DNA of 64,000 bases, taken from Ectobius pallidus (Eukaryota > Arthropoda > Insecta > Blattodea > Ectobiidae). The stretch spans positions 151,731,042 through 151,795,041 of the forward strand of contig CAXKWD010000002.1 in assembly GCA_964059195.1 (NCBI GenBank), given 5' to 3'. The position numbers and the translations under genes were made by a program. The notes under the pieces were generated by a model, which did not search any database, had not been told where the DNA came from, and saw nothing but the letters and a program-made list of their open reading frames with translations. Below are positions 1 through 10,063 of the stretch, piece by piece (the stretch's first letter is position 1; every line of letters starts with the position of its first letter).

Positions 1-912
1 TACACAGTGGGAGTTTAGGGTTTTCAGTATAATACATTAGTCACCTCACTGCGAAGTATAAATAGACCTTAATCCTGTCTCCGTGCTCTTATAGCAAGAT
101 TCACCATATCAGTTGTGTCAACGTGATTATGAAAATCGTGTAAGATCACGTGCAAACATCCTTGAAGCTGTACCAGAAGATGCTGTGGTCCTTTTTAGTA
201 ATGAAGCACATTTTCACTTATCTGGATGTGTTAATAAGCAAAATTTCCGTTATTGGAGTGGACAGAACCCTCGTGAACTTCATGAAAAACCTCTGCATAG
301 TGACCGTGTTACTGTATGGTGCGCAGTTGGAAGAATCGGGATAATTGGTCCTTACTTCTTTTTAAGAGGATGGTGCTACTGTGACAGTAATCTCTGAAAG
401 ATACACTCACATGATCAACACTTTTTTTACCAAGACTCTATGCACTGCTGACTGAACAGGTATGGTTTCAGCAGCATGGAACCACCGCTCACACAGCTCG
501 GATTTCTCTCCAAGTGCTGATACAGATGTTTCCCGGGCGCTTAATTTCTTTACATGGCGAAATTTCCTGGCCAGCACGATCACCAGACCTTACACCCTGC
601 GATTATTTTCTGTGAGGATATCTTAAGGGTGAGGTGTTTAAACATCGGCCGAGGACTTTGCCAGCCCTAAGAAATGCAATACTGGAAGAGATTGGTCTTA
701 TTCCTCAAGAAATGTTGGTTAGAACGATGGAGAATTTCCAAAGTCGCATTCAACAATGCATTGATAGTGAAGGACACTACTTGAGTGACTCATTGTTCAA
801 AACAGAAACTTCCCACTGTGTAGAATCATTCATGTTAATACAGCTTCTTTATTTTGATCCATGTGATTTTTATTCGAACTTTAAAATAGGAAGGATGTTT
901 TGCCGCACCCTG
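1..912 (+). pseudogene. Decayed mariner-like transposase, 3' part of element
   Basis: A cut-and-paste DDE/D transposase remnant read in three successive frames: about 62-397, 366-458 and 460-810. Seen: SNEAHFHL at 197-220, FQQHGTTAHTAR from 466, and SPDLTPCDYFL ending at 612. In the family these blocks hold the three catalytic Asp. Here the first is Asn, the second is His and only the third (601-603) remains, with 41 residues between the second and third positions, as in DD41D mariners. Other breaks are an in-frame TAG near 92, a TGA at 613-615 where the family has Trp, and at least two frameshifts. The right end is supported by CAGGGTGCGGCAAAACATCC read on the reverse strand (893-912), followed by TA. 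The left end lies outside the window. It is certainly inactive; the exact subfamily is inference. Confidence 0.85.
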
Positions 913-2279
913 TACATTTGGGTAATTCATTTTTATTGATGTAGATTGGGTGAGAGAAAATTTCAAATCCAAACCAGTTGCGCATGAGTAGACTCTGCAA
1001 TTAAGCTATGAAAATTCAATTAATATTACTTAGATGGAATTTAGCATCGAAATCAGATAAGCATTTGGTTCAATGATTTATTTTAATGTTAACAACCCCA
1101 AGAAACAATATGAAACAAGCTCACCAGACAGCACAGAACGATGACGGCATCCATGGCTGATACGCCTACCACAAAACTGAATAACATTTTCACAATCTTG
1201 TCGCGACGAGTTCATGCCCAAGACTCTTGACTGCATTACGAGACTGTTTCACTTCTCCGTTTCAAAAGATGTCGCTGCAGTAGAGCGAGTGCGTTCTACT
1301 ACACCTACTGAAGTTGGTGCGTCTATCAAGCTCTACTAATAAAATGTACAAGAACAACTTATCCTCTAAACATTTTGCTGAGTTTACGTAAATAATTTCG
1401 CATAAGACGAATTTACAGCTCAAGTGGAAGAGAAGTCCCAATGGCATAATCTTTGCCCCAGTAAGGAACTAATTTAACCTACCGAAAGAAAACTTCCAAT
1501 GGAAAAGAAATACGAGAAAGTATATACATATAAAAGTGAGGTAAAAAAGAGAAAAGGAAAAGCGGGAAAGAAATGAGAGAGAGCGTCAGAGTAAATAAAG
1601 GGGCAGAAACCGAGAACGAGGGAGAGAGATAAGGAAGAAAAGGAAGAAACATTCAGAGAACAATATTGGAAGGAAGTTTAAAAGAAAAAGTAAGAAAGTT
1701 GGAAAATTTGAGAGAAAGATGGAAAGATTGAACGAAAAGTTAATAGAAAAAGAAAATAAGATAGAAATAAAGAAAGAATGGAAAAAATAGGGAGAGAGAG
1801 AAAGAAAGAAATAAAGGAAAAGATAAAAAATAATGTAAAAAAGAAAGAAAGAAAGTGGAAAAAATAAAATAAAACAAAAAGAAATAAACAATAAATAAAA
1901 AGCACAATGCCAAAATAAAAATATACATTGTCTACATTTCGTTCGTTCACCGCATATAATGCAGCAAGTTAGAAAGAAACCTGCGCGGAACTATGATAGA
2001 CTATAGGCCTAATATACTATTGTAGGATTATAATAGACATTCATTGTACACATCTATAGGCGTACATATCTGTAAACTTTTGGACAACATTTCAGTATAC
2101 TTGCGACAGTTCTAAGCAGCAGTAGACAACAGCCGTTAAATAGTCATACAAAGACAAATAAACACATTTATGGGACGATGACGTATCTTGAAGAAGACAC
2201 AAGTGTTATGCACAATAATAGTTTATTACTGTATAACTGGGACGCTATGACCTGAATCAAACTCGCGCAGATGTCTTAT
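913..2279. other. Non-coding spacer with purine-rich tract
   Basis: No gene is recognisable. About 1500-1890 is a strongly strand-biased GA-rich tract (runs of AGAA, GAAA and GAGA). It creates Phe/Leu/Ser-rich open frames on the minus strand that are composition artefacts. The rest is AT-rich unique-looking sequence. Confidence 0.6.
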
Positions 2280-2911
2280 TAGCCCAGTCAAATTAGATAA
2301 AAAACGATGGTTTTGCTGCAAAAAATCATGTAGTTCCAAATGTTTCAGGAATGTATAGTGGGAGGTCCCCTGAACAACGCCTAATGTTTTCCCGCCAATT
2401 TCAGGTGCCGCGGGGGGTGGGGGGAGGCTCAAAGGTCCCTTTTTTCAGATTTTGGCGCAAATCTCGAAAACAGTGCATCGTACTGAAAATGTTATGGTAT
2501 TAAAAATTAAAGCTTATTAAATTCCCGACAAAATGGTATATTAATATTTATCTTTATATGTTACCGTCTCCGAGAATGAGCCGGCGAAAATGGAAAAACT
2601 GCAGAAAAATTTGTAGCGCCTCACGTTTTTCGTCGAACTCGCCCTTCCAATTCTTTAGTTTTCCATTTTACAGGAAACTTGTAAGAAAAGAAGTTGTAGA
2701 GAATTACATGTTCTTCAAGAATATACATACATTTGATAATTTATCTTCACGTAGTCAAAAGTTAGACCGTTTTTAAATTTCGGGGTCGATTTCGAGATTC
2801 CGCTAGTAAACTGCCCATCATTTTATTTCCGTTTTCAAGTGCTTTAACTCTCTTTATCACTTTATGTATTGTTTATGTAAACATAAATGGTATTTATTAC
2901 CCATATAACTA

Positions 2912-2918
<7 letters not shown>
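2280..2918 (+). repeat. Left long terminal inverted repeat
   Basis: This arm is the reverse complement of 4946-5580, with about 96% identity by eye (roughly 25 substitutions plus a short indel near 2300). It includes a G-rich block around 2410-2428 and a landmark, CCCGCCAATTTCAGGTGCCG, at 2391-2410. The match ends at the inner edge, where an (AT)n run begins. Confidence 0.85.

Positions 2919-2960
<42 letters not shown>
2912..2960. repeat. (AT)n microsatellite
   Basis: About 48 bp of nearly pure AT dinucleotides at the inner edge of the left inverted repeat. The right arm has a shorter version near 4945-4958. The tract is prone to length change. Confidence 0.9.
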
Positions 2961-2962
<2 letters not shown>

Positions 2963-3957
2963 TGTGAGCCTTTATACCAGTATGTATAAAATGTGAACTT
3001 TTATGTACGTTATTTATTGTTTACATAATCGACGATAGTTAGTTAGTCCATTCTGTGAGTGGAGAACAGCATGTCGACTTTCGAGCATCACGAGTTAGCA
3101 GAAATGACCAAGACAGAAGGAAACTTGCTCAGTGGTTGGCTGATCACCCGCCATTTTCTGTTCGCGATTCTTTGATGTCCCTTTCAACCGGAGTAATAGG
3201 AACCAATAACATCAACTGTTACCAAGCAATGGAAATCGGAACCCGTACAATGGAAACTTTTGTTGGAATGAACTTCGCAGAAATGAAGCAGTGTAAGAAG
3301 AACGCAGTAGTCCCATTGGCTGCTATGAGCAACACTGTCAAACTGGACAACGGAGTGGTGGTGATCAAGCCTTTAATGATTTTCCAGAGGACCATAATTA
3401 CCCAGAAAACTAAAGAGGATGTAGAGGAGCTGTTGAAGTGTGAGTTAGCCCCATAGCTACCCCATGACTCTTTTCGACAAATGGATCATGAGGAAAACGA
3501 TGCCTTTCCTTTAAGCAATAAAATGGTCAACTTGAAGAACAGTTTCACGGTAATCTATGGCGGCTTCCTCCTTCATAGAGTAAAGTGGAACAACAACACC
3601 AAGTTCGCCTCCATCTGCGATCAATATGTGTCTTACATGATCAACCGTTACGGCTACAACTCTGCTGTGGTTTTTGACGGTTACGAAGACACGAATTCCA
3701 CGAAAAGAGCCGAACAACATCGAACGGCATCAAGTATAACATCAGTGGATATAGACTTTGATGAGAACATGATGGCTACTGTTCAGCAGGAAAACTTCCT
3801 TTCCAACGAAAGGAACAAAACCAAGCTGATATGTATGTTAGCGCAGGCCTTGGGCGCAAAAGGTGTACAAGTCATCATAGACAAAGGAGACGCTGACTGC
3901 AGCATTGTTAGGTGTGGACTGGAAAATACCTCTCATTCAACTGTGGTGGTAGTTGGC

Positions 3958-4104
3958 GAAGACATAGACCAGCTCGTCTTACTCGTGGCACTCACACCAC
4001 GAGACACGAATTTTTTTTTTTTTATGAAGCCTGGAAGACATAGACCAGCTCGTCTTACTCGTGGCACTCACACCACGAGACACGAATGTGTTTTTTATGA
4101 AGCC
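3958..4104. repeat. 76-bp tandem duplication inside the nuclease gene
   Basis: The segment starting GAAGACATAGACCAGCTCGT at 3958 is repeated from 4034, a period of 76 bp. The first copy carries a run of T (about 4009-4023) where the second has GTGTTTTTT. Because 76 is not a multiple of three, it shifts the frame in the region of the third acidic motif. Confidence 0.95.
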
Positions 4105-4373
4105 TGGACGAGGCAACGCAGAAGACAGCCATTCAGCCCATACATTCTGTTTATCCATTGCTTCACTGGATGCGATACCACTTCTGCGATTTATGGAGAA
4201 AGTAAAGCAGCCATACTTAAATGTTTCCAGCGGTTTCCTAACGAAACCAAAAACATCGCTGAAGTGTTTTACGACTCCACATCCACGCCAGGAGATATAG
4301 CTGAAGCTGGGGAACAAATTTTCCTACTGATGTATCAGGCCCCACCCAACGAGCATGACCTCAATCATCACAG

Positions 4374-4467
4374 GTACATTTCATTTTGTATTGCATGTAC
4401 TAACTTCATTGAATCATGCTGTTTGATAAAAATTATTCTATTCTATTTTATTGTGTTTTATCCACAG
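4374..4467 (+). other. 94-nt GT-AG intron in the nuclease gene
   Basis: The donor reads CAG|GTACAT and the acceptor TTTTATCCACAG|G after a T-rich stretch. Removing it splices a split Arg codon (AG|G) and joins two stretches that read smoothly in the family frame. It shows that the source gene was expressed and spliced in a eukaryotic nucleus and was not recently retro-copied. Confidence 0.75.
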
Positions 4468-4945
4468 GTTCATGTGCTTCATCAAATCTTCAGCCAAGAT
4501 GAAAGCGAACTTGTCTTCATTGCCACCTACAAAAGATGCTGCTCTACATCACTCGTGCAGAGTGTTTCTACAGGTCCAGCAGTGGTTTGGAAATGAATCT
4601 CTCGAACCTGAACGTTGGGGTTGGACAAGAGAAGATGGAGATATCTGACTCCTATTAAGACCAAGGCCCCTATTGCACCTGACAGCGTGCTCAACTCCAT
4701 ATTTTGTCATTGTGCCACAGGCTGCGGTATGAGATGTGGATGCCGGAAAGCCGGCATCCACTGCTACCTGTCTGTGGCAATTGCCACGGTGCTTGCACTA
4801 ACAATGCTCCCGTTCAAGAGGACTTGGAAGAGTTGTACGATGAGGAATATGAGTATGAACAGCTTTAAATGTGTGACAGGATGGAAGGGTGAGCGGAAAT
4901 TAGGTTGTGTAAGCCTCTTTTATTACTTTTGCATTATTACCTATT

Positions 4946-5580
4946 ATATATATATATGTTAGTTATATGGATAATAAATAACATTTATGTTCACATAAAC
5001 AATAAATAACGTGATACAGAGAATTAAAGCACTTGAAAACGGAAATAAAATGATGTGCAGTTTACTAGCGGAATCTCGAAATCGACCCCGAAATTTAAAA
5101 ATTGTCTAACTTTTGACTACGTGAAGATAAATTATCAAATGTGTGTATATTCTTGAAGAACATTTAATTCTCTACAACTTCTTTTCTTACAAGTTTCTTG
5201 TAAAATGGAAAACTAAAGAATTGGAAGGGCGAGTTCGACGAAAAACGTGAGGCGCTACAAATTTTTCTGCAGGTTTTCCATTTTCGCCGGCTCATTCTCG
5301 GAGACGGTAACATATAAAGATAAATATGAATATACCGTTTTGTCGGGAATTTAATAAGCTTTAATTTTTAATACCATAACATTTTCTGTACGATGCACTG
5401 TTTTCGAGATTTGCGCAAAAAACTGAAAAAAGGGACCTTTGAGCCTCCCCCCACGCCCCGCGGCACCTGAAATTGGCGGGAAAACATTAGGCGTTCTTCA
5501 GGGGACCTCCCACTACACATTCCTGAAACATTTGGAACTACATGATTTAATGCAGCAAAAAATCTAATTTGACTGGACTA
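4946..5580 (-). repeat. Right long terminal inverted repeat
   Basis: Inverted partner of 2280-2918. It lacks a short stretch present near 2300 in the left arm and has GGGCG where the left has a longer G run. It includes the outer landmark AATTTGACTGGACTA ending at 5580. Confidence 0.85.
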
Positions 5581-5750
5581 TATCGTCCGCCGGTATCAAT
5601 GGAGTAAGTGCAGAAGAGAATGCGTATACTGTACTATTCATTCCAAACTATACGGCTCATACTAGCCCGTAACTATTGAAAACAAAAATAAGGTGAATAA
5701 AGTATTTGTTTCTTTTAATTATGAATATTATTTAAGTAATGGTATGTAGG

Positions 5751-7035
5751 CTAACTCACAGAATATCGCTGTTGGGTGTAGAAAGCTTCAACGCCAGACA
5801 TAGTACCGGCGTCGTCGTCATTATCATCATCACCATCACCATCACCAACGTCGTCATCTGCGTCACTGTCATCTCCCACTTGAATTACCAGATGTTCTGT
5901 TACTGCATCAAATGACGGTTCTTGGGCAATGTACGTTTCTTCAATGTCTCGAACATCTCGGCCTCTTGAAATCCAGTCTTCGGTTGTCGTGGACTGGCAT
6001 TTCTCTTCTACCAATTGCATTGCAGACTCCAAAGTAAAATGTACATTTTTATTTCCACGGGTTTAGGTCGGGGTGGTAATGTGAAAGTCGTAGAATGGAA
6101 TGTTCATGTTGAGAATGAAGGCGTCAATTTTGAATGTTTTGAAAGCGGGCTTTCTGAGTTTAATCATGGATATATCTCTGGTTTCAGCATTTTCCAGTGA
6201 AATGGAATACCATGTAGTGTAAGCCAATCCATCAAGACTGCTTTCCTGCATGAGGAATTTGGAGCGGGGTTAGGTTCTAGGTTGTGGTATGGTGCATTAT
6301 CGATTACTAGAACAGAGTTTTAGGGAAGGTTGGGTATTAATTTAGTCGTAAGTCATTTTTGATAATTGACAAAATTCATATCATGGTGGTAATCTCCTGA
6401 TTTTGTGCCCGACATAAATATTAGAAGTGCATTGGGCACAAAACCGTCTTCACCACCTGCATGCACAATAAGTATAGCCCGTTGTCCCTTCGAAACCGGA
6501 GCTAGCAGTCCCGTGTTACTGTTGTCACTCCATGCGTGTTTTTTGGTGTGCGATGAATGAATGTATGTCTCGTCCATGTAGATGATTGGTCGCCCTTCTT
6601 CCCTGTACATTGCAAGACATCGTAAATACTTCAGACGTAAATTACGGATGTCCATTTTGTCAATTAATATCTTCCGGTTATTCACTGTTTTCCTTCACTT
6701 TAAATGTAAATCCTTCAATACTTGCCTTATAGCCCATTCACCTCCAGAAAAATTAGTTTTGTTCATTAGGACAGGTAATAGTGTTTTTAAAGTTGGCCTT
6801 TCCTCATTTGTTTTGTGAAATTCATTCACCGTCCTTCTAATTACACACTTATCAAAATCATCTAAGTCTGTTTTCACTTTTTTCTTGGTCGTTTTTTGTG
6901 TGGAGTACTAAATCTCGTTCCATCTTGAACATTTCTCACCGTTCTTTACAATTCTCTTAATACTGCTAAATTAAGTTCCTGTAGCATCCGAAACACGCTG
7001 CTGAATTTTACAAAGTATAAGAGTTATTTTTCGCC
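5751..7035 (-). pseudogene. Decayed IS630/Tc1-mariner-superfamily transposase with acidic tail
   Basis: Read right to left: a helix-turn-helix-like N-terminus (about 6930-7030; KIQQRVSDATG), KTDLDDFDKCVIRRT (start near 6877), NRKILIDKMDIR, then IYMDETYIHSSHT (first catalytic Asp, near 6570), KGQRAILIVHAGGEDGF, KSGDYHHDMNF, VLVIDNAPYHN (second Asp, near 6300), MLKPE, KTFKIDAF, a degraded segment that should hold the third acidic residue (near 6063), and a C-terminus ending in an Asp-rich tail (5800-5880, GDDSDADDDVGDGDGDDD). This resembles a transposase family common in ants, aphids and other insects. Breaks include TAA at 6320-6322, stops near 6890 and 6960, and frameshifts near 6690, 6170 and 6040. 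No clear terminal repeats were found. Confidence 0.8.
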
Positions 7036-7582
7036 TTATACCCTCAAAAAATATTTTTTTAAGATGCCAGAAATATATATAAAGTCATGTGGACAACCTT
7101 TTACATATAAATGAAAACAAATATTTATAAATTTGTTCCTTTTTTTGTGTTACAAATTATGTGAATGGAGTTCTGAGAGGTAACAGATTTTTAATTGCTG
7201 ATGTGTTCTATTGAACAGTGAATTAAAGAATCATATATATATAGTCAGGTCTATATTGTCTCCCGTAATTGAATTGAAACTGTTATATAAAAATATAAAA
7301 TTTTAAAAAAGATAGTAGTTTTTACACAGACAATTATACATATGATACAATGGTAAAATTAATTTTAAGATTATATATACATTAAAAAACACACACATAT
7401 AATTATGTACAATTATAAGTTATCCTGAATTGCTTGAATAATTATAGTCCAGTAGCCTATAATCATGCAAGCAGCATACTTGTGCGTTGTTCTGTAGATA
7501 TTTACATCAATCGTCTGTTTAGATACGTTCACTGTGGAATGTCTGTTTAGATTTTATTCACTGGTCACTACATGTGTTGTAA
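7036..7582. other. AT-rich spacer, nothing recognised
   Basis: Very AT-rich sequence with short (AT)n runs near 7230. No coding or structural feature can be supported. Confidence 0.5.
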
Positions 7583-7910
7583 TACAGTGCGCCCGAGAAC
7601 AGTCTCCGCAGTTGCTATTTGCTGGAGAGAGGGCTAGGTGCAACAGTTACGTTGGCAACACGGGCTTTTATAAAAACAAACCGCCAGCTGTGTATGCAGG
7701 CAGGCAGAGGTCACTGTCACTTTATCAATGGGTGCATTGTCTAATTACTAATCAGTGCATATTGCAGTGTGCAAGCATTTTAGATCGAATATTGTGACAG
7801 GACTTCCAGCACCTGCAATGATCAGCTGTGGTGACTACCAACTTAACTGCTGCAGCTAGCTGCCTCTCCAACAAGTAGCCGCTGCGGAGAATATTCTCGG
7901 GCGCACTGTA
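7583..7910. mobile_element. MITE with about 70-bp inverted ends and TA target duplication
   Basis: The left end TACAGTGCGCCCGAGAA (7583-7599) is matched by TTCTCGGGCGCACTGTA at the right end (7894-7910). The similarity continues inward for about 70 bp with mismatches. The flanking TA on both sides and the roughly 324-bp size fit a miniature element mobilised by a Tc1/mariner-type transposase. It has no coding capacity. Confidence 0.8.
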
Positions 7911-8220
7911 TTTATGCTTTGTATTTGTTTGTAAGTAGAATATTATTAAGGAAGTCCACACTAATGATTATGTTGTAGATGGAGTCTGGCCTCTTAATTA
8001 GTTGATATGTACATTTTTGTATAATTTGTTTATACCATCTTCAGTCTACAATGAAATAAAAAGAGAATTAATGAAATATTTATAAAGATTAACTGAATAA
8101 AGTAATATTATGATAGACAGAGAATATAGGTTAATAGTATGACGTGAGGAAAACTTGATCTTGGTAGTTGCCGAAACGACTGCTGTTTAAGTACTACGAT
8201 GTTTATATGCGTGTTAGATA

Positions 8221-8550
8221 TATTTATAGCGTAAGGGTGAGTTCGAAAAGCTGGTTATATTCTATTGGGTTATCGTTAAGTATTATGTCTTTATTCCTGT
8301 ATATTTCGAGTGATTCTAAGGTGTTGAGTTTATTGCTTTTCGTTTGTTTGTATGCTATTGTAAGACTATTTTCTATATTTTTAAATTTATGACCTTCAGT
8401 GATTAAGTGTTTTGCATATGCTGATTTTAGCCTTTTATGTTTGAAATCCATCATGTGTTCTTTGAATCTAGTTTTAAATTTTCTTTCTGTTTGCCCTACA
8501 TATATTTTGTTACAGTATACACATTTTAATTGCTTATTGAATTTAATTGC
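8221..8550 (-). pseudogene. Penelope-like element fragment: GIY-YIG endonuclease C-terminus
   Basis: The minus-strand frame from 8550 to the stop at 8221-8223 reads KCVYCNKIYVGQT, RKFKTRFKEHMMDFK, AYAKHLITEGHKF, NKLNTLESLEIYR and ILNDN. This is the layout of the GIY-YIG endonuclease that ends Penelope-like retroelement proteins: a Cys-Cys linker, Tyr/Gly-Gln-Thr, an Arg helix and a Glu near the end of the core. An in-frame TAG lies immediately upstream at about 8551-8553, and no reverse transcriptase was seen before it, so this is a truncated copy of about 110 codons. Other GIY-YIG retroelements cannot be excluded. Confidence 0.7.
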
Positions 8551-10063
8551 CTATTTAGGGCAATCTTGGTGCACCTGTTTGAAATATCACACTATATACC
8601 ACAATCCACACTATTTCCCTACTCTGACTGTGAATCACTTTACTACCACCTTTTTGCTAGAATAACTACATTCGCCTTCCATTGCTCTTATTAACGTATC
8701 ACACATCAGTATTGAATGCTGTGAGGCTAACTAAGATTTTTTTACACGCTCCGTACAGTATGAACTGGGTGGGAACATCACGTGCTATGAAGGTCAGGCA
8801 GGTCTAGATTACGTCATCGTAGCCCATTGCGCATCCGTTTGTTTGGCTCAGGTCTTACCGATCGAGTTATACATATATATATACATACTTTCAATTACAT
8901 AACAAAAGGAAGGTCAGTATAACTTCAGGTTGTAAAAAATCGGAATAGAAGTGTAGGTAAAGAGAACAAACGAATCATGAGAAGAGACTCTTAGATCTTA
9001 CAATTTCCCCACTGAACGCGAACAAGTACGTTGTTTGATTTGATAATTGATTTGGTTGGGTCGCCATGGCAGCATACCACTGTTTACTAACAAACTCGTG
9101 TCTTACCTTTCTTTTGTACGTGCTTTGTTCACCTGCCGCTCACGCTAAAAACCTCGCTCACGCCGCAACTTCTTCAAATATTTAACCACCACTTGGGCCT
9201 CCTATTGTTTCATTCCTTGGCACCTCCTAGAACTGTTCATCATGCATGGTTGCTAATTTTGTAACAATAAATTTCTTAAGTGAAGAGTTGGATGAAAAAT
9301 AGACTCTCCACTATTTTGAAGCTGAAGACGTGAAATTTTGTACCAAATGCATCTTATCGTACAAAAATGTGTGCAATATGTTCGGTTACTTTTTACTACC
9401 GGTACATCTCTTATATGTAGAGGCTAGAACAGATAGTAAAAATCTGAAATTTAATTTGAACTATAAAATTTAGCAAACCCAAGATTTCGTTTTAATTAAT
9501 TTGGAATTCACAGTCTTATACAATGCACATAATGGAAATTAATTTATTATTTTCAAATTAAGTATTTTAACTTTTTTTTAATCTGGTTTTGTTAACCACA
9601 TTTTATAGAACATACACTTAAATTGTTGTACATTTGAGTATATTCGCAATGACCCGCGTCATTTTTATTTCGGGTTCCGTCCAGGGATTTGTTGGACATG
9701 GTTGACTTCAGTCCCGAGATGTTGAAGGCAACGGTGCAATTCCGTCCCTTGCAAACGTCATAGGCCCACCCCATTTTCTAGACCTAAAACATATTACGCC
9801 GTATGCTGCACAACGTATATTAGTAATAAAGACAGTACTACAGAATAATGGTAAACATCATATGCAAGTCAAACTATATTAAGTTCATACAGTTTGTTGC
9901 TGATGCTTTGCCTGTTGAATAACGTTTCAGTCTGTGCCACATGATTGAGAAGGCAGGGTATTATTTTCTGCTACATTATTACATTAATTTAATTTAAGAA
10001 AACACTTGCTTGACTGACCATAGCACGCTCAGGCTGTGTTTCCATTCTTCAGATGCCTGTGGT
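8551..10063. other. Spacer without clear genes
   Basis: AT-rich sequence with a (TA)-rich run near 8870-8890. The only suggestive part is the coding-like island at 9592-9777, listed separately. Confidence 0.5.
9592..9777 (-). other. Coding-like island, possible host exon (weak)
   Basis: The minus strand opens with ATG at 9772-9774 and stays open for 60 codons. It is clearly richer in G+C than its surroundings, especially at third codon positions in the first 35 codons (MGWAYDVCKGRNCTVAFNIS and onward). A pyrimidine-bearing TATGTTTTAG lies just upstream and could act as a splice acceptor, though an in-frame TAG sits between it and the ATG. I do not recognise the protein. It may equally be a fragment of an unrecognised repeat. 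Confidence 0.25.

Larger units (their letters stand above)
3043..4868 (+). pseudogene. Broken FEN1/XPG-like (PIN-fold) nuclease with Cys-rich C-terminus
   Basis: One protein family read through several frames: 3043-3456, about 3471-3520 (shifted by one), 3520-4033, 4034-4104 (shifted), 4140-4373, an intron, 4468-4648, then two more frames to the stop at 4866-4868. Blocks in order: SGEQHV, FTVIYGGFLLHRV, VVFDGY, STKRAEQ, DADCSIV, VVGEDIDQLVLL, FTGCDTTSAIYG, WGWTREDGD, then a Cys-rich CHCATGCGMRCGCRK segment. The acidic-residue order (first Asp in a hydrophobic strand, a DAD segment, an ED-D segment, then GCD followed by a glycine turn) matches the flap-endonuclease/XPG arrangement. That assignment is my inference. 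Lesions: the first acidic residue is Tyr, at least four frameshifts, a 76-bp duplication, a small deletion before FTGCD, and no start codon (stop at 3040-3042 just upstream). It is not functional as it stands. Confidence 0.75.
2280..5580 (+). mobile_element. 3.3 kb long-TIR element carrying a FEN1/XPG-like nuclease gene
   Basis: Two inverted arms of about 640 bp (2280-2918 and 4946-5580) flank an interior with one decayed multi-block gene. The outermost bases on both arms read TAG(C/T)CCAGTCAAATTAGAT. Both junctions carry TAT (2277-2279 and 5581-5583), a possible 3-bp target duplication. No DDE transposase, reverse transcriptase or helicase is visible inside. The interior protein belongs to a family that I know as very widely repeated in arthropod genomes and usually left unnamed. 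Placing that family on an inverted-repeat element is seen here; that the nuclease mobilises it is inference. Alternatives are that the element is a non-autonomous passenger of another transposase, or that a host gene was captured between inverted repeats. Confidence 0.65.

Noticed and set aside
1586..1950. Phe/Leu/Ser-rich open frames on the minus strand
   Set aside because: They arise from a GA-rich purine tract; no codon structure or motif.
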